NCBI RefSeq assembly: GCF_000422485.1
Contig: NZ_AULW01000045.1
Coordinates: forward strand, 51,564 to 115,563
Source: Paenibacillus pasadenensis DSM 19293
GTDB lineage: Bacteria; Bacillota; Bacilli; Paenibacillales; Paenibacillaceae
Length of the DNA: 64,000 bases
Direction: 5' to 3'
Part shown: positions 34,501-43,133 of the stretch, in pieces
Layout of the letters: each line of letters starts with the position of its first letter
How positions within the stretch are numbered: the first letter of the stretch is position 1
Program-made: the position numbers and the translations under genes
The notes under the pieces: model-generated
Told to the model about the DNA's origin: nothing
Seen by the model: the letters and a program-made list of their open reading frames with translations, nothing else
Databases searched by the model: none

Positions 34501-35615
34501 CGGAAAGCGCAGCGACCGTCACGACGGTCACCTACGCCGACCTGCAAGCGGCGATCGGCACCGGCAGCGTCAAGCTGGCGCTCGTCGTAAACGCGACGGC
34601 CGAATCCGGCAAAGCATCCACGCTTAGCCTGCCGGCCGATCAACTCCAGCTGCTTGGCACGGCTCCGGCCGGCAGCGCGCTTTACCTGAACACCGGCAAG
34701 GAATCGCTTGAGCTGCCTCTGTCCGTGCTCGCCTCCGTGCCGGCCGGCAGCGGACTGGAGCTGATCATCCGCTCCGCCGCGGACGAAGCGTCCAAGTTCT
34801 CCGGCGCGACCGTGCTCGGCACGCCAGTCGCCTTCGAGGCGAACGTCGTGAGCGCGAGCGGCTCCGTTCCGCTGAACGTTCCGTCCAAAACGTTCCTGAA
34901 GCGCAGCTTCACGCTGGACAAAGGCGTTTCCGCCGAAAAAGCGGGCGTGCTGTTCCTCGCGGGCGGCAAGCAAGCTCCGGCTCCAGCCGTATTCACGACG
35001 CAGGAGGACGGCACGACGACCGTCGTCGTCAGCCGCCCTGGCTTCTCCACCTACGCTGCGGCAAGCGGTGGCGCGGCCTTCACCGACATCGCCGGCTCGT
35101 GGGCTCAGTCCCGCATCCAGTCGCTGTCCGACAAGCTGCTGCTGAACGGCACCGCTGCCGGCGCCTTCACGCCGAAAGCGAGCGTGACCCGCGCCGAATT
35201 CGCAGCGATGCTGACGCGCGGCCTCGGCCTCACGACGACGTCCAAAGCTCCGTTCACCGACCTCGCCTCCGGCGCCTGGTATACGGATGCCGTCAGCGCG
35301 GCCTATGCGGCCGGCCTGATCAACGGCTACGCCGACGGCACGTTCCGTCCGAACGGCATCATCAGCCGCCAGGAGCTGGCCGTCATGCTGGCCAAAGCGG
35401 CCGACCTGGCCGGAGCCAAGTCGGATAGCGGCAAGTTCACGACCTACAGCGACGCCGGCAAGTTCGGCGCGTTCGCCAAGGACAGCATCGCTGCCGTCAC
35501 GGCATCCGGACTGATGGAAGGCTCCGCAGGCGCCTTCGATCCGCTCGGCTCGACGACGCGCGAAGCGGCGGCGACCGTGCTGCACAAGCTGCTAAGCGGC
35601 GCCAAGCTGATCTAG
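31503..35615 (+). CDS. giant S8 subtilase with PA insert and three SLH domains
   Basis: This secreted, cell-surface serine protease has 1370 residues from a TTG start at 31503, where a GAAGGT site fits. A signal peptide ends near ASTAAAA. An I9-type propeptide precedes the Vpr-like catalytic domain with Asp207 (IDTGVD), His250 (SHGTHVSG) and Ser612 (GTSMATPH), with a PA domain inserted (KIVLVSRGSTTFVDK). Ig/Fn3-like modules follow, one with LSPNGDGVND. After a Gly-rich linker and an Ala-rich module, three SLH domains (about 1192-1370) keep the TRAE-type motif and should anchor the protein to wall polymer. The only cysteines are Cys176 and Cys178. A tandem paralogue follows. Confidence 0.9.
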   Translation: MHNSKRKAISKALSATLTAALVLTPFASTAAAAEPAVTPGILAGSLSKGLQPLISPRLDTTSSERIKVIVQLDGASISEGKYAAKMGVKSLSAEATEASISGQQSRFISQAQKLGISLDVSYQFDTVLNGMEIELPANQIPKLASLSGVKSVYENRTFYSIPDTSPTPLGADPADCKCDISPLTQIGAPDAWAKGITGKGIKVGVIDTGVDYLHPDLKDAYAGGHDSYFNDDDPYEEIPDAKSGNTGTSHGTHVSGTIASREANETEYSQKGVAYESELHVYKVLGFNYETGRSSGSSAQVIDGIEHAVEDGMDVINLSLGSDDAKDAFTPDAIALNNAVLAGVVAVVANGNNAEDSEQHFYSMGSPASSQLSISVGAATSPSATYGAEVTASVYRKDSLETVTGSVYDLDLPIVSWMIKHNDFASDIGTGPQEAIYVNLGAEKDYKDKDVKDKIVLVSRGSTTFVDKFLQARKHGAKAVVIFNGKDDLKGNADLSESIPDRDGEIGNFYGDGFTVPVLDLDGKTGRALARFATASGNSNVWFDFAKYTSEQDPGDRMAGFSSRGPNADGILGIKPDVVAPGVAVMSTWPAYGKGIPGASYDEAYSRSSGTSMATPHVAGLAALLQQAHPEWTPFDIRAALANTADPISDEDGIRYDVYSQGAGRVNVAKALETPALLQTVEQLTLYDVNMNPVPTTNYGDNASFGVMAAGSAEKSITLQLNNVSDKALTYTASYELHTSVTSDPANPIATPDTSKIQVSFGGLTGQTVTANAYSKQPFSLSVKPAADAEAGVYEGSVVLKSAGHPDLHIPFVVHVGDKTPDTGYGIQDVALTSRQLSPNGDGVNDSIELSFRLAAEGMNYYEVAISDINDDTIGYLNVTDATGSAKALEKKTYKHSFNGIYSLDADYEDVDGALKDGSYAFTIVAAKIANGKVAAQTLGYIPFTVVNSNYSTGGGGGGGFTGPIVAPSPTPVPAAAGEALKAIAAQGLAQTTVKSTTVSESAATVTTVTYADLQAAIGTGSVKLALVVNATAESGKASTLSLPADQLQLLGTAPAGSALYLNTGKESLELPLSVLASVPAGSGLELIIRSAADEASKFSGATVLGTPVAFEANVVSASGSVPLNVPSKTFLKRSFTLDKGVSAEKAGVLFLAGGKQAPAPAVFTTQEDGTTTVVVSRPGFSTYAAASGGAAFTDIAGSWAQSRIQSLSDKLLLNGTAAGAFTPKASVTRAEFAAMLTRGLGLTTTSKAPFTDLASGAWYTDAVSAAYAAGLINGYADGTFRPNGIISRQELAVMLAKAADLAGAKSDSGKFTTYSDAGKFGAFAKDSIAAVTASGLMEGSAGAFDPLGSTTREAAATVLHKLLSGAKLI

Positions 35616-35670
35616 CTTTCCCTCGCGGCCGGGAGGCGCTCCCCCGCTCTCCGGCCGCAGCTCCCGAAAG

Positions 35671-35710
35671 GCACCAGGATCCGACACTAGGTCCTGGTGC
35701 TTTTCTCTTT
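35671..35710 (+). terminator. intrinsic terminator between tandem subtilases
   Basis: GCACCAGGA and TCCTGGTGC form a 9-bp perfect stem with an 11-base loop, followed by TTTTCTCTTTT. Confidence 0.85.
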
Positions 35711-35861
35711 TATTCTCGTCTATGGTACTTCTTTCTCACTGATTCGACATTTATCTGATTATTCTGATCCTTAAGCGCCATTTCTTCCAAAGGAGGCAGG
35801 AGGCGCCCGTCATGCGGCGAATTCAAAGCAACCGCAAATCCATCCGGAAAGAAGGGAAATC

Positions 35862-38800
35862 ATGGTCAAGAAAGGCTACAAAATCAACTTCATCGCGGCC
35901 GCGCTGGCGGCATCGCTGCTGCTGCCCGGCGGCACGTACGCTTCCCCAGCCGCAACCGGCGGCGAGCTGGCCGAATCCGGCTCCGCCACGGCCGCCTCGC
36001 AGGCGCTGCTTCAGAGCCGCCTGCAGCAAGGGCTGGCGCCGTCCGGCGCCGCTCTCGCCCCGTCGCTCGCGCGGGGGCTCGCCACAGCCGACACGACGCC
36101 GGCGCTCATCTCGCCGAGCCTCGACACAAAATCCTCGGCGCGCGTCAAAGTCATCCTGCAGCTCGAAGGAGCCGCGGTCGCGGAAGCCGAGTTCGCCGCC
36201 CGCCAAGGGCTCGCGCCGGCCGCTGCAGTGACGCCCTCGGAGGTCGACGCCGAGCAGGAGGCGCTGCTCGCGGCCGCCCGCCAGCGCGGCCTGTCGCTGC
36301 AGGTCACCTATCGCTACGACACCGTGCTGAACGGCATGGAGGTCGAGCTGCCGGCGAACCAGATTCCTCTGCTCGCCCTGCTCCCCGGCGTCAAGTCGAT
36401 CCATGAGAACCTGACGTACTCCGCCATTCCGGCGGAGACCGTCTCGCCGACGGCCCTCTCCTCCGAGTGCAAATGCGACATCGACCCGCTGAAGCAGCTC
36501 GGCGTGCCGGAAGCTTGGGCCGCAGGGCTAACGGGCCGCGGGCTCAAGGTCGGCGTCATCGACACCGGCGTCGACTACCTGCATCCCGATCTGGCCGGCG
36601 CGTACAAGGGCGGACACGACTCGTACTTCAACACCGACGATCCCTATGAGGAAATCCCGAACGCCGCCACCGGCAACCCGGGCACCTCGCACGGGACGCA
36701 TGTCTCGGGCACGATCGTCGGCCGCGCGGCAGCGGACTCGGACGTCGTGCAAAAAGGCGTCGCCTACGAGGCCGAGCTGCACGCCTACAAGGTGCTCGGC
36801 TACAACGCCGAGACGGGCCGCTCGTCCGGCTCCTCGGCGCAGGTCATCGACGGCATCGAGCGCGCGGTGAAGGACGGCATGGACGTCATCAACCTGTCGC
36901 TCGGCGCCGACGAAGTCAAGGACCCGTTCTCCCCGGACGCGATCGCGGTCAACAATGCCGTGCTCGCCGGCGTCATCGCCGTCGTGGCGAACGGCAACGC
37001 CGCGGACGAGGGACGCTACTACTACTCGATGGGCTCGCCGGCATCGAGCCAGCTGGCCATCTCCGTCGGCGCTGCGAGCAGCCCGAGCAGCCATTACGCG
37101 GCTACCGTCAGCGCGACCGTCTACAGCCGCACCGTCACCGACGTCGCTTACGGCGGCCTCGACTATGGCCTGAGCGCCATGGGCTGGCGCACCGGAGCGG
37201 AGGACTTCGCGTCGATCATCGGCACGGAGCCGGTCGAGGCGGTCTATGCCGGGCTCGGCGCGGAGAGCGACTACGAGGGACTCGACGCCGCCGGCAAGAT
37301 TGTGCTCGTCTCGCGCGGCTCGCTCGCCTTCGTCGACAAGGCGGCCATCGCCAAGGAGCACGGCGCCAAGGCGCTGATCATCTTCAACGGGCTGAACGCC
37401 GGCGCGGCGGCCAACCTGAGCGAGTCGATCCCCGGACGCGACGGCTTCATCGGTCCGGTCGGCTTTTTCGGAGACAGCTTCCGCTATCTCCCGACGTTCG
37501 ATATGGAAGGCGCCCCGGGCCGGGAGCTTGCCCGCATCGTGCTGGCGCATCCGGAGGCGGCGTTCACGCTGCAGTTCGGCGCCGACTACCCGCTCACGGT
37601 CGAGCCGGGCGACCGCATGGCGGGCTTCAGCTCGCGCGGGCCGGCCTCCGACGGCAAGCTCGGCATCAAGCCGGACGTCACCGCTCCGGGCGTGAACATC
37701 CTTTCGACCTGGCCGGCCTACGGCAAAGCAAATCCCGATGCCTCGTACGACGAGGCGTACAACCGCATCAGCGGCACGAGCATGGCTTCGCCGCATACGG
37801 CGGGCCTGGCGCTGCTGCTGCGCCAGCAGCATCCCGAGTGGACGCCGATGGACATCCGCGCCGCGCTCGCAAATACAGCGGATGCGATCTTTGACGAGAC
37901 GGGCACGCTCTATGACGTCTACTCGCAGGGCGGAGGCCGCGCCAATATCGCCCAGGCGATCCGGACGCCGGCGGTGCTGCAGACGGTTGAGCCGCTCCAG
38001 CTGCTGGACGGCGATCTCCATCCGCTGGACGTGACGAACTTCGGCAGCAGCTACAGCTTCGGCGTCGTGCCGGCCGGAGCGGCTGCTCCGTCGGCTCCGC
38101 TGCGCGTCAAAAACACCTCCGGCTCCGCGGTGACCTACGCCGCCTCGGTCGAGCTGCACCCGTCCGTCACCTCCGACCCGGCGAATCCGATCGAGACGCC
38201 GGACGTGTCCAAGCTGACCGTCTCGCTGGACGGACTGTCCGGCGGCGGCGTGACCGCTCCAGCCGGAGGCACGGCAAGCTTTTCCCTGACCGCCTCCGTC
38301 GCGGACGATGCGGCCGAGGGCGCCTATGAAGGCTCCGTCGTGCTGACCGCTCCGGGACTGCCGACGCTGCGCCTCCCGTTCGCGCTGCATGTCGGCGACC
38401 GGCTGCCGGACAACGGCTTCGGCATCCAGGACCTGACGCTGTCCAGCCCGATCCTCTCGCCGGACGGCGACGGGGTGAACGATACGATCGACGCGAGCTT
38501 CACGCTCCATGCCGATGGCGTCAACCTCATCGATCTGGAAGTGTACGACGTGAACGACGATTACATCGGCATGCTGTTCCTCGCCGATGCGGGCATCGGA
38601 AGCTCCTTCCCTGCCGGCCGGTATACGGTGAGCGGCCTCGACGAGATGTATTATGACAGCTATGACGAGGACGGCCTGCCGATCTACAAGAAGCTGCCGG
38701 AAGGCACGTACACGCTCTACGTCGTCGCCACCGAGATCAACGCGAGCAGGCAGCTTGTGAACCAGTACTACACGACCAGGTCGATGGCCGTCGCCTACAA

Positions 38801-40151
38801 CAAGACGGAGCTCGGCCTCGTCGCGAACGCCAAGGAGGCGTTCCAGGCCAACATCGTCAACACGACGGCCGTCGGCAAGCCGGTGCTGGAGCTGCCGGTC
38901 CGCCAAGGCGTCACGTACGCGGTGACGGGCAGCGACAAGCCGCAGCTGATCGCGGCGGACGGCGTGCTGGCCGCTCGTCCCAAGACGGACGACACCGTGA
39001 CGCTGACCGTCACGATCGCCTCGGCCGCGGTGCCGACGATCCGCGACATCGTCCAGGTGCCGGTCGCGCTGAAGGGCGTGCCGGCCGAGCTCGGCGAGCG
39101 CGCCTTGAAAGGCGTGCTGCGCCCGTCCCAGACGAAGCTGCAGCTGAAGTCCTCCGTCTCCGCTGACGGTCTCGTCACCGTGACGGATGCCGACATTGCC
39201 GCCGCGCTCAAGGGCGCGAAAAAACCGCTCGCGCTCGTCGTCGGCGGCTCCTGGCTGGAGGACGGCGGAGCGGTCCGCCTGTCGCTGAGCGCCTCGCAGG
39301 CGGCGGCGCTCGCTAAAGCTCCGCTCGGCAGCTCGATCGCGCTGAACGCGGGCCGGGCCGCCGCCGAGCTGCCGCTGTACCTGCTCGCCTCGCTGCCCAA
39401 GGGCGCGGGCGCCGAGCTCGCCATCCGCGACGCAGCCGATCAGGCCGCGGCATTCGCGGCGGCTCGCCCGGGCACGACGCTGCTCGGGACGCCGGTGGCG
39501 TTCGAGCTCGGCTCGGTCGCCAGCGCGGGGGCGGCGCCGAAGCCGCTGCCGATTCCGGCCAGCGCGTTCGTGCGGCATGCGTTCGTGCTGGACGCCGGCA
39601 GCGACGCCTCCAAGGCCGGCGCGCTGTACCGGCACGGCAGCCAGGCGCTGCCGGCTCCGTCGACGTTCGCGGCCAACGCGGACGGGACGACGACCGTCGC
39701 CGTCTCGCATCCCGGCTATGCCGTCTACGCGGCCGCCAAGCGGACGGCCGCCTTCACCGACATCGGCGGCTCGCCGTACAAGGCAAGCATCCAGCGGCTG
39801 GCCGACAAGCTGCTGATCGACGGCACGTCAGAGACGAAGTTCTCGCCCAAGACGCGCCTGACGCTCGCCCAGTTCGACGACCTGATCAGCCGCGCATTCG
39901 GCTTGCCTCCTGTGGACGGCGACACGTTCGCCGGGTCCGTCTCGGCGAACGGCGCCGGAGCGGCGTTCTCGCCGCTGAACGCGGACTCCCGGGCGATCGC
40001 CTCCGGCTCCGGCCTGCTCGGCGGAACTGCATCCGCGGGCTCTAGCCTCGGCGGGCTGGCCGGCAAGTGGTACACGAGCGTGCCGATCATCAGCCGCGAG
40101 GCGGCCGCCGGCGTCATCGAGCAGCTGCTGCTCGCCGCGAAGCTGATTTGA
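35862..40151 (+). CDS. second giant S8 subtilase with degenerate SLH tail
   Basis: This 1429-residue paralogue of the preceding protease has a signal peptide (LAASLLLPGGTYAS), a propeptide and a catalytic triad of Asp234, His277 and Ser640. The PA insert is VLVSRGSLAFVDKAAI, and the LSPDGDGVND module is the same. The pair of cysteines is Cys203-Lys-Cys205, and I see no others. The C-terminal region (about 1298-1429) has one recognisable SLH unit, but its TRAE-type motif is TLAQ, and the second and third units are eroded into Ala/Gly/Ser-rich sequence. Wall anchoring may be weaker or lost (inference). AAGAAGGG precedes the ATG. Confidence 0.9.
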   Translation: MVKKGYKINFIAAALAASLLLPGGTYASPAATGGELAESGSATAASQALLQSRLQQGLAPSGAALAPSLARGLATADTTPALISPSLDTKSSARVKVILQLEGAAVAEAEFAARQGLAPAAAVTPSEVDAEQEALLAAARQRGLSLQVTYRYDTVLNGMEVELPANQIPLLALLPGVKSIHENLTYSAIPAETVSPTALSSECKCDIDPLKQLGVPEAWAAGLTGRGLKVGVIDTGVDYLHPDLAGAYKGGHDSYFNTDDPYEEIPNAATGNPGTSHGTHVSGTIVGRAAADSDVVQKGVAYEAELHAYKVLGYNAETGRSSGSSAQVIDGIERAVKDGMDVINLSLGADEVKDPFSPDAIAVNNAVLAGVIAVVANGNAADEGRYYYSMGSPASSQLAISVGAASSPSSHYAATVSATVYSRTVTDVAYGGLDYGLSAMGWRTGAEDFASIIGTEPVEAVYAGLGAESDYEGLDAAGKIVLVSRGSLAFVDKAAIAKEHGAKALIIFNGLNAGAAANLSESIPGRDGFIGPVGFFGDSFRYLPTFDMEGAPGRELARIVLAHPEAAFTLQFGADYPLTVEPGDRMAGFSSRGPASDGKLGIKPDVTAPGVNILSTWPAYGKANPDASYDEAYNRISGTSMASPHTAGLALLLRQQHPEWTPMDIRAALANTADAIFDETGTLYDVYSQGGGRANIAQAIRTPAVLQTVEPLQLLDGDLHPLDVTNFGSSYSFGVVPAGAAAPSAPLRVKNTSGSAVTYAASVELHPSVTSDPANPIETPDVSKLTVSLDGLSGGGVTAPAGGTASFSLTASVADDAAEGAYEGSVVLTAPGLPTLRLPFALHVGDRLPDNGFGIQDLTLSSPILSPDGDGVNDTIDASFTLHADGVNLIDLEVYDVNDDYIGMLFLADAGIGSSFPAGRYTVSGLDEMYYDSYDEDGLPIYKKLPEGTYTLYVVATEINASRQLVNQYYTTRSMAVAYNKTELGLVANAKEAFQANIVNTTAVGKPVLELPVRQGVTYAVTGSDKPQLIAADGVLAARPKTDDTVTLTVTIASAAVPTIRDIVQVPVALKGVPAELGERALKGVLRPSQTKLQLKSSVSADGLVTVTDADIAAALKGAKKPLALVVGGSWLEDGGAVRLSLSASQAAALAKAPLGSSIALNAGRAAAELPLYLLASLPKGAGAELAIRDAADQAAAFAAARPGTTLLGTPVAFELGSVASAGAAPKPLPIPASAFVRHAFVLDAGSDASKAGALYRHGSQALPAPSTFAANADGTTTVAVSHPGYAVYAAAKRTAAFTDIGGSPYKASIQRLADKLLIDGTSETKFSPKTRLTLAQFDDLISRAFGLPPVDGDTFAGSVSANGAGAAFSPLNADSRAIASGSGLLGGTASAGSSLGGLAGKWYTSVPIISREAAAGVIEQLLLAAKLI

Positions 40152-40214
40152 CCGCCGGCGCTCGGAGCACCTGCGCCTGCGCGGCAACGTCTTTTCACCT
40201 GGAATGAATAAAGG

Positions 40215-40246
40215 AAGCGCCCTGCCGGTCGGCAGGGCGCTTTTCC
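40215..40246 (+). terminator. intrinsic terminator
   Basis: AAGCGCCCTGCCG and CGGCAGGGCGCTT form a 13-bp perfect stem with a 2-base loop, followed by TTCC. Confidence 0.85.
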
Positions 40247-40361
40247 GCGTCTTGGAGGATACGCGCGCGCGGCGGATGAATCCAGGTCCGTTTCTTCCCC
40301 TCGTTTCCAGGCCGCCGCTTCCCGCCTGCAACATTTATCGTTAAGTTGGGAATATTTTCGC

Positions 40362-40390
40362 TTGAGCCATCGTTCTCCATCGCCTACTAT
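40362..40390 (+). promoter_or_regulatory. candidate promoter of amino-acid permease
   Basis: TTGAGC (40362-40367), a 17-bp spacer and TACTAT (40385-40390) lie 47 bp before the GTG start. Confidence 0.6.
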
Positions 40391-40437
40391 AGATAAGTTG
40401 CCCTATTATAAGTAAAGAAACGGAGAGATAACCTGAA

Positions 40438-41910
40438 GTGGAGCAACCGCACCCGACCCCCTCTGCCAAACCCGGCCTCCGCCGAGGCCTTAAAACGCGG
40501 CATATGACGATGATCTCGCTCGGCGGCTCGATCGGCACCGGGCTGTTCCTCGCCAGCGGCGGCGCGATCCATAGCGCCGGACCCGGCGGAGCGCTGCTCG
40601 CCTACGGCCTCATCGGCCTCATGGTGTACTTCCTCATGACGAGCCTGGGCGAAATGGCGACGCATATGCCGGTGTCCGGCACGTTCAGCACCTATGCGAG
40701 CCGCTTCGTCGAGCCGAGCTTCGGCTTCGCCATCGGCTGGAACTACTGGTACAACTGGGCGATCACGCTCGCCGCCGAGCTGGCCGCAGCGACGCTCATC
40801 CTGAAATACTGGCTGCCCGGCAGCAGCTCGCTGCTCTGGTCCGCGCTGTTCCTCGCCCTGCTCGTCGGCCTGAACCTGCTGTCGGTGCGAGCCTACGGCG
40901 AGTCCGAGTTTTGGTTCGCGATGATCAAGATCGTCACCGTCATCGTCTTCATCGCCGTCGGCCTGCTCATGGTCGTCGGCATCTGGCGCGGCGACGGCAT
41001 GGGCGACACCGGCATGGGCGGCACCGGCTTCGCCAACCTGACCGACAACCCTTTCCCGATGGGCATGCTGGCCGTGCTCGGCGTCTTCATGGCCGCCGGC
41101 TTCTCCTTCCAGGGCACGGAGCTCGTCGGCGTCGCCGCCGGCGAGAGCGAGGACCCGAAGCGCAGCGTGCCGCGCGCGATCCGCACGATCTTCTGGCGCA
41201 TCCTGCTGTTCTACATGCTCGCGATCCTCGTCATCGGCCTGCTCATTCCCTACACGACGGAGGAGCTGGCGAGCAGCGACATCTCGCAGAGCCCGTTCAC
41301 GATCGTCTTCGAAAAAGCCGGCCTCAGCATCGCGGCGTCCGTCATGAACGCCGTCATCCTGACCTCGGTGCTCTCGGCCGGCAACTCCGGCCTCTACGCC
41401 AGCACGCGCATGCTTTATACGCTCGCCAAAGAAGGCAAGGCTCCGCGCTGGCTCGCCGGCGTGAACGGACGCGGCGTGCCGGTGCCGGCGCTGCTCGTGA
41501 CGGGCGCGTTCGGCCTGCTCGCCTTCCTCGCCTCGTTCTTCGGGGACGGCGTCGTCTACGTCTGGCTGCTGAACGCCTCCGGCATGACCGGCTTCATCGT
41601 CTGGATGGGCATCGCGATCAGCCACTACCGGTTCCGCCGCGCCTGGTCGGCTCAGGGCCGCTCGCTGGACGAGCTGACCTACCGCGCCAAGTGGTTCCCG
41701 CTCGGCCCGCTGCTGGCGATGGGGCTGTGCGCCGTCGTCATCGGCGGCCAGTTCGTCGGCGGCCTCTCGGACGGCCGGGTCGACTGGGCGTACATCGTCG
41801 CCTCCTACTTCGGCCTGCCGCTGTTCCTCGCCATCTGGCTCGGCCACAAGTGGAAGCATCGCACGAAGCTGCGCCCGCTGCAGGAGTGCCGGCTGGACCC
41901 GGAGGAGTAG
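40438..41910 (+). CDS. APC-superfamily amino-acid permease, LysP-like
   Basis: This 490-residue protein has twelve predicted membrane helices and the amino-acid/polyamine/organocation fold. RHMTMISLGGSIGTGLFLA (about 22-40) is the substrate-binding first helix. GPGGALLAYGLIGLMVYFLM, GWNYWYNWAITLAAELAAA and FSFQGTELVGVAAGESEDP closely follow the lysine permease LysP, so lysine or another basic amino acid is the likely proton-coupled substrate. The start is GTG at 40438 with a CGGAGAG site. It is monocistronic with its own terminator. Confidence 0.92.
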   Translation: MEQPHPTPSAKPGLRRGLKTRHMTMISLGGSIGTGLFLASGGAIHSAGPGGALLAYGLIGLMVYFLMTSLGEMATHMPVSGTFSTYASRFVEPSFGFAIGWNYWYNWAITLAAELAAATLILKYWLPGSSSLLWSALFLALLVGLNLLSVRAYGESEFWFAMIKIVTVIVFIAVGLLMVVGIWRGDGMGDTGMGGTGFANLTDNPFPMGMLAVLGVFMAAGFSFQGTELVGVAAGESEDPKRSVPRAIRTIFWRILLFYMLAILVIGLLIPYTTEELASSDISQSPFTIVFEKAGLSIAASVMNAVILTSVLSAGNSGLYASTRMLYTLAKEGKAPRWLAGVNGRGVPVPALLVTGAFGLLAFLASFFGDGVVYVWLLNASGMTGFIVWMGIAISHYRFRRAWSAQGRSLDELTYRAKWFPLGPLLAMGLCAVVIGGQFVGGLSDGRVDWAYIVASYFGLPLFLAIWLGHKWKHRTKLRPLQECRLDPEE

Positions 41911-42029
41911 CCGCTTTCGCCGGCGCTGCTTGCTAGCATGCGGCGTCGGCGGTCGAGGAGCGTGCGCCCGGACTGGCTCGCCACTGCTTTTCCCGTGCTG
42001 CCTCAACCGACAGACTCGCCTCAAGAGGC

Positions 42030-42072
42030 AAAAAGCGTCCAATCCACTTCGCAAGTGGATTGGACGCTTTTT
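42030..42072 (+). terminator. 20-bp perfect-stem terminator
   Basis: AAAAAGCGTCCAATCCACTT, a CGC loop and the exact complement give a strong stem ending in TTTTT, about 120 bp after the permease stop. Confidence 0.88.
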
Positions 42073-42184
42073 CTATAGGCTTCTTCAGCGTTCTCGCGCT
42101 GTCCCGGTCGGATGCCAGTCCCGTTCCAAGGAAGGGTTCGCTCCGCTCAACAGCTCGATTCTTCTCGCCAGCGCTGCCGGGTTG

Positions 42185-42416
42185 CCTGCAACCCGACTTT
42201 TTCGGCTTGCAGCCCTCGAACCGCACTCACGTTCGCCTGCAACCCGATTTTTTCGGCTTGCAGCCCTCAAACTGCGCTCACGTTCGCCTGCAACCCGATT
42301 TTTTCGGCTTGCAGCCCTTAAACTGCGCTCACGTTCGCCTGCAACCCGCTTTTTTCGGCTTGCAGCCCTCAAACCGCGCTCACGATCGCCTGCAACCCGA
42401 TTTTTTCGGCTTGCAG
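42185..42416. repeat. 51-bp tandem array, family 1 core, second locus (5 units)
   Basis: Units start at 42185, 42236, 42287, 42338 and 42389. The hairpin core is the same as at 1820-2229 (arms CTGCAAcCCGA and TCGGcTTGCAG around a T-run). The roughly 23-bp between-core sequence is different (CCCTCAAACTGCGCTCACG type) and nearly uniform within this array. Confidence 0.9.
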
Positions 42417-42448
42417 CCTCGCAGAATGCTCCAGCCCTCGCCCCTGCC

Positions 42449-42958
42449 TCAGCGGTTGTCGATCTTCTCCGGGTACAGGTCCAGGTTCATCATGCGGTGC
42501 TCCGCCATCTGCTCGTACTTCGTGCCCGGGCGGCCCCAGTTGCAGTACGGGTCGATGGAGATGCCGCCGCGCGGCGTGAACTTGCCCCACACCTCGATGA
42601 ACTTCGGCTGCATGAGCGCGATCAGGTCGTTCATGATGATGTTCATGCAGTCCTCGTGGAAGTCCCCGTGGTTGCGGAAGCTGAACAGATACAGCTTGAG
42701 CGACTTGCTCTCGACCATCAGCTCGTCCGGGATGTAGGCGATGGTGATCGTCGCGAAGTCCGGCTGGCCCGTCATCGGGCACAGGCTCGTGAATTCCGGG
42801 CAGTTGAACTTGACGCGGTAATCGCGCCCCGGATGCTTGTTGACGAAGCTCTCCAGCACCTGCGGCGCGTACGTCACCGGATACTGCGTGCCCTGGTTGC
42901 CGAGCAGCGTGACGCCGCTCAGCTCCTCCTTGCTTCTTCCTTGCTCGATCTCGCTCAT
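42449..42958 (-). CDS. queF: NADPH-dependent 7-cyano-7-deazaguanine reductase QueF
   Basis: This 169-residue T-fold enzyme reduces preQ0 to preQ1, the last free-base step before queuosine insertion into tRNA. Nucleophile Cys60 lies in [14 protein letters not shown] and the proton-donor Asp is Asp67. [21 protein letters not shown], the QueF NADPH-binding and substrate motif, begins near residue 83. Length matches unimodular Bacillus QueF (about 165). ATG at 42958 has AAAGGAG upstream. It sits about 2.3 kb downstream of queCDE on the same strand, separated by a plus-strand gene and a repeat array, so it needs its own promoter. Confidence 0.96.
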   Translation of the reverse strand: MSEIEQGRSKEELSGVTLLGNQGTQYPVTYAPQVLESFVNKHPGRDYRVKFNCPEFTSLCPMTGQPDFATITIAYIPDELMVESKSLKLYLFSFRNHGDFHEDCMNIIMNDLIALMQPKFIEVWGKFTPRGGISIDPYCNWGRPGTKYEQMAEHRMMNLDLYPEKIDNR

Positions 42959-43071
42959 TCGTTCCTTCTCCTTTGTCGTTGAAAATAATCCTGCGCCACG
43001 CGCCGCGAGAAGGCCCATCTCGGGCCTTCCTTCCCGCCCGCCGCCACCCTCGGCACAGCCGTTCTGCCGCA

Positions 43072-43101
43072 TTGTGGAAGCCGGGCCTTTGCCCCTATAA
43101 T
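43072..43101 (+). promoter_or_regulatory. candidate promoter of membrane-protein gene
   Basis: TTGTGG (43072-43077), an 18-bp spacer and a perfect TATAAT (43096-43101) lie about 30 bp before the ATG at 43134. Confidence 0.65.
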
Positions 43102-43133
43102 GAAGGGAACTATGTCCGCAAGGAGCGCGTCCC

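Larger units (their letters stand above)
41911..42448. other. 538-bp intergenic region with terminator and hairpin array
   Basis: This gap contains the permease terminator (42030-42072) and five family 1 hairpin repeats (42185-42416), which abut the stop codon of queF. Apparent open frames through it follow from the 51-bp period and have no ribosome binding sites. Confidence 0.7.

Noticed and set aside
31482..35585. 1367-residue open frame antisense to the first subtilase
   Set aside because: Long antisense frames are expected opposite high-G+C genes. It has no ribosome binding site, an Arg/Ala/Gly-rich translation and no recognisable domain.
42185..42416. CRISPR array
   Set aside because: Repeat-spacer rhythm is present (28-bp core, 23-bp gap), but gaps are nearly identical within the array, and no cas genes are nearby.
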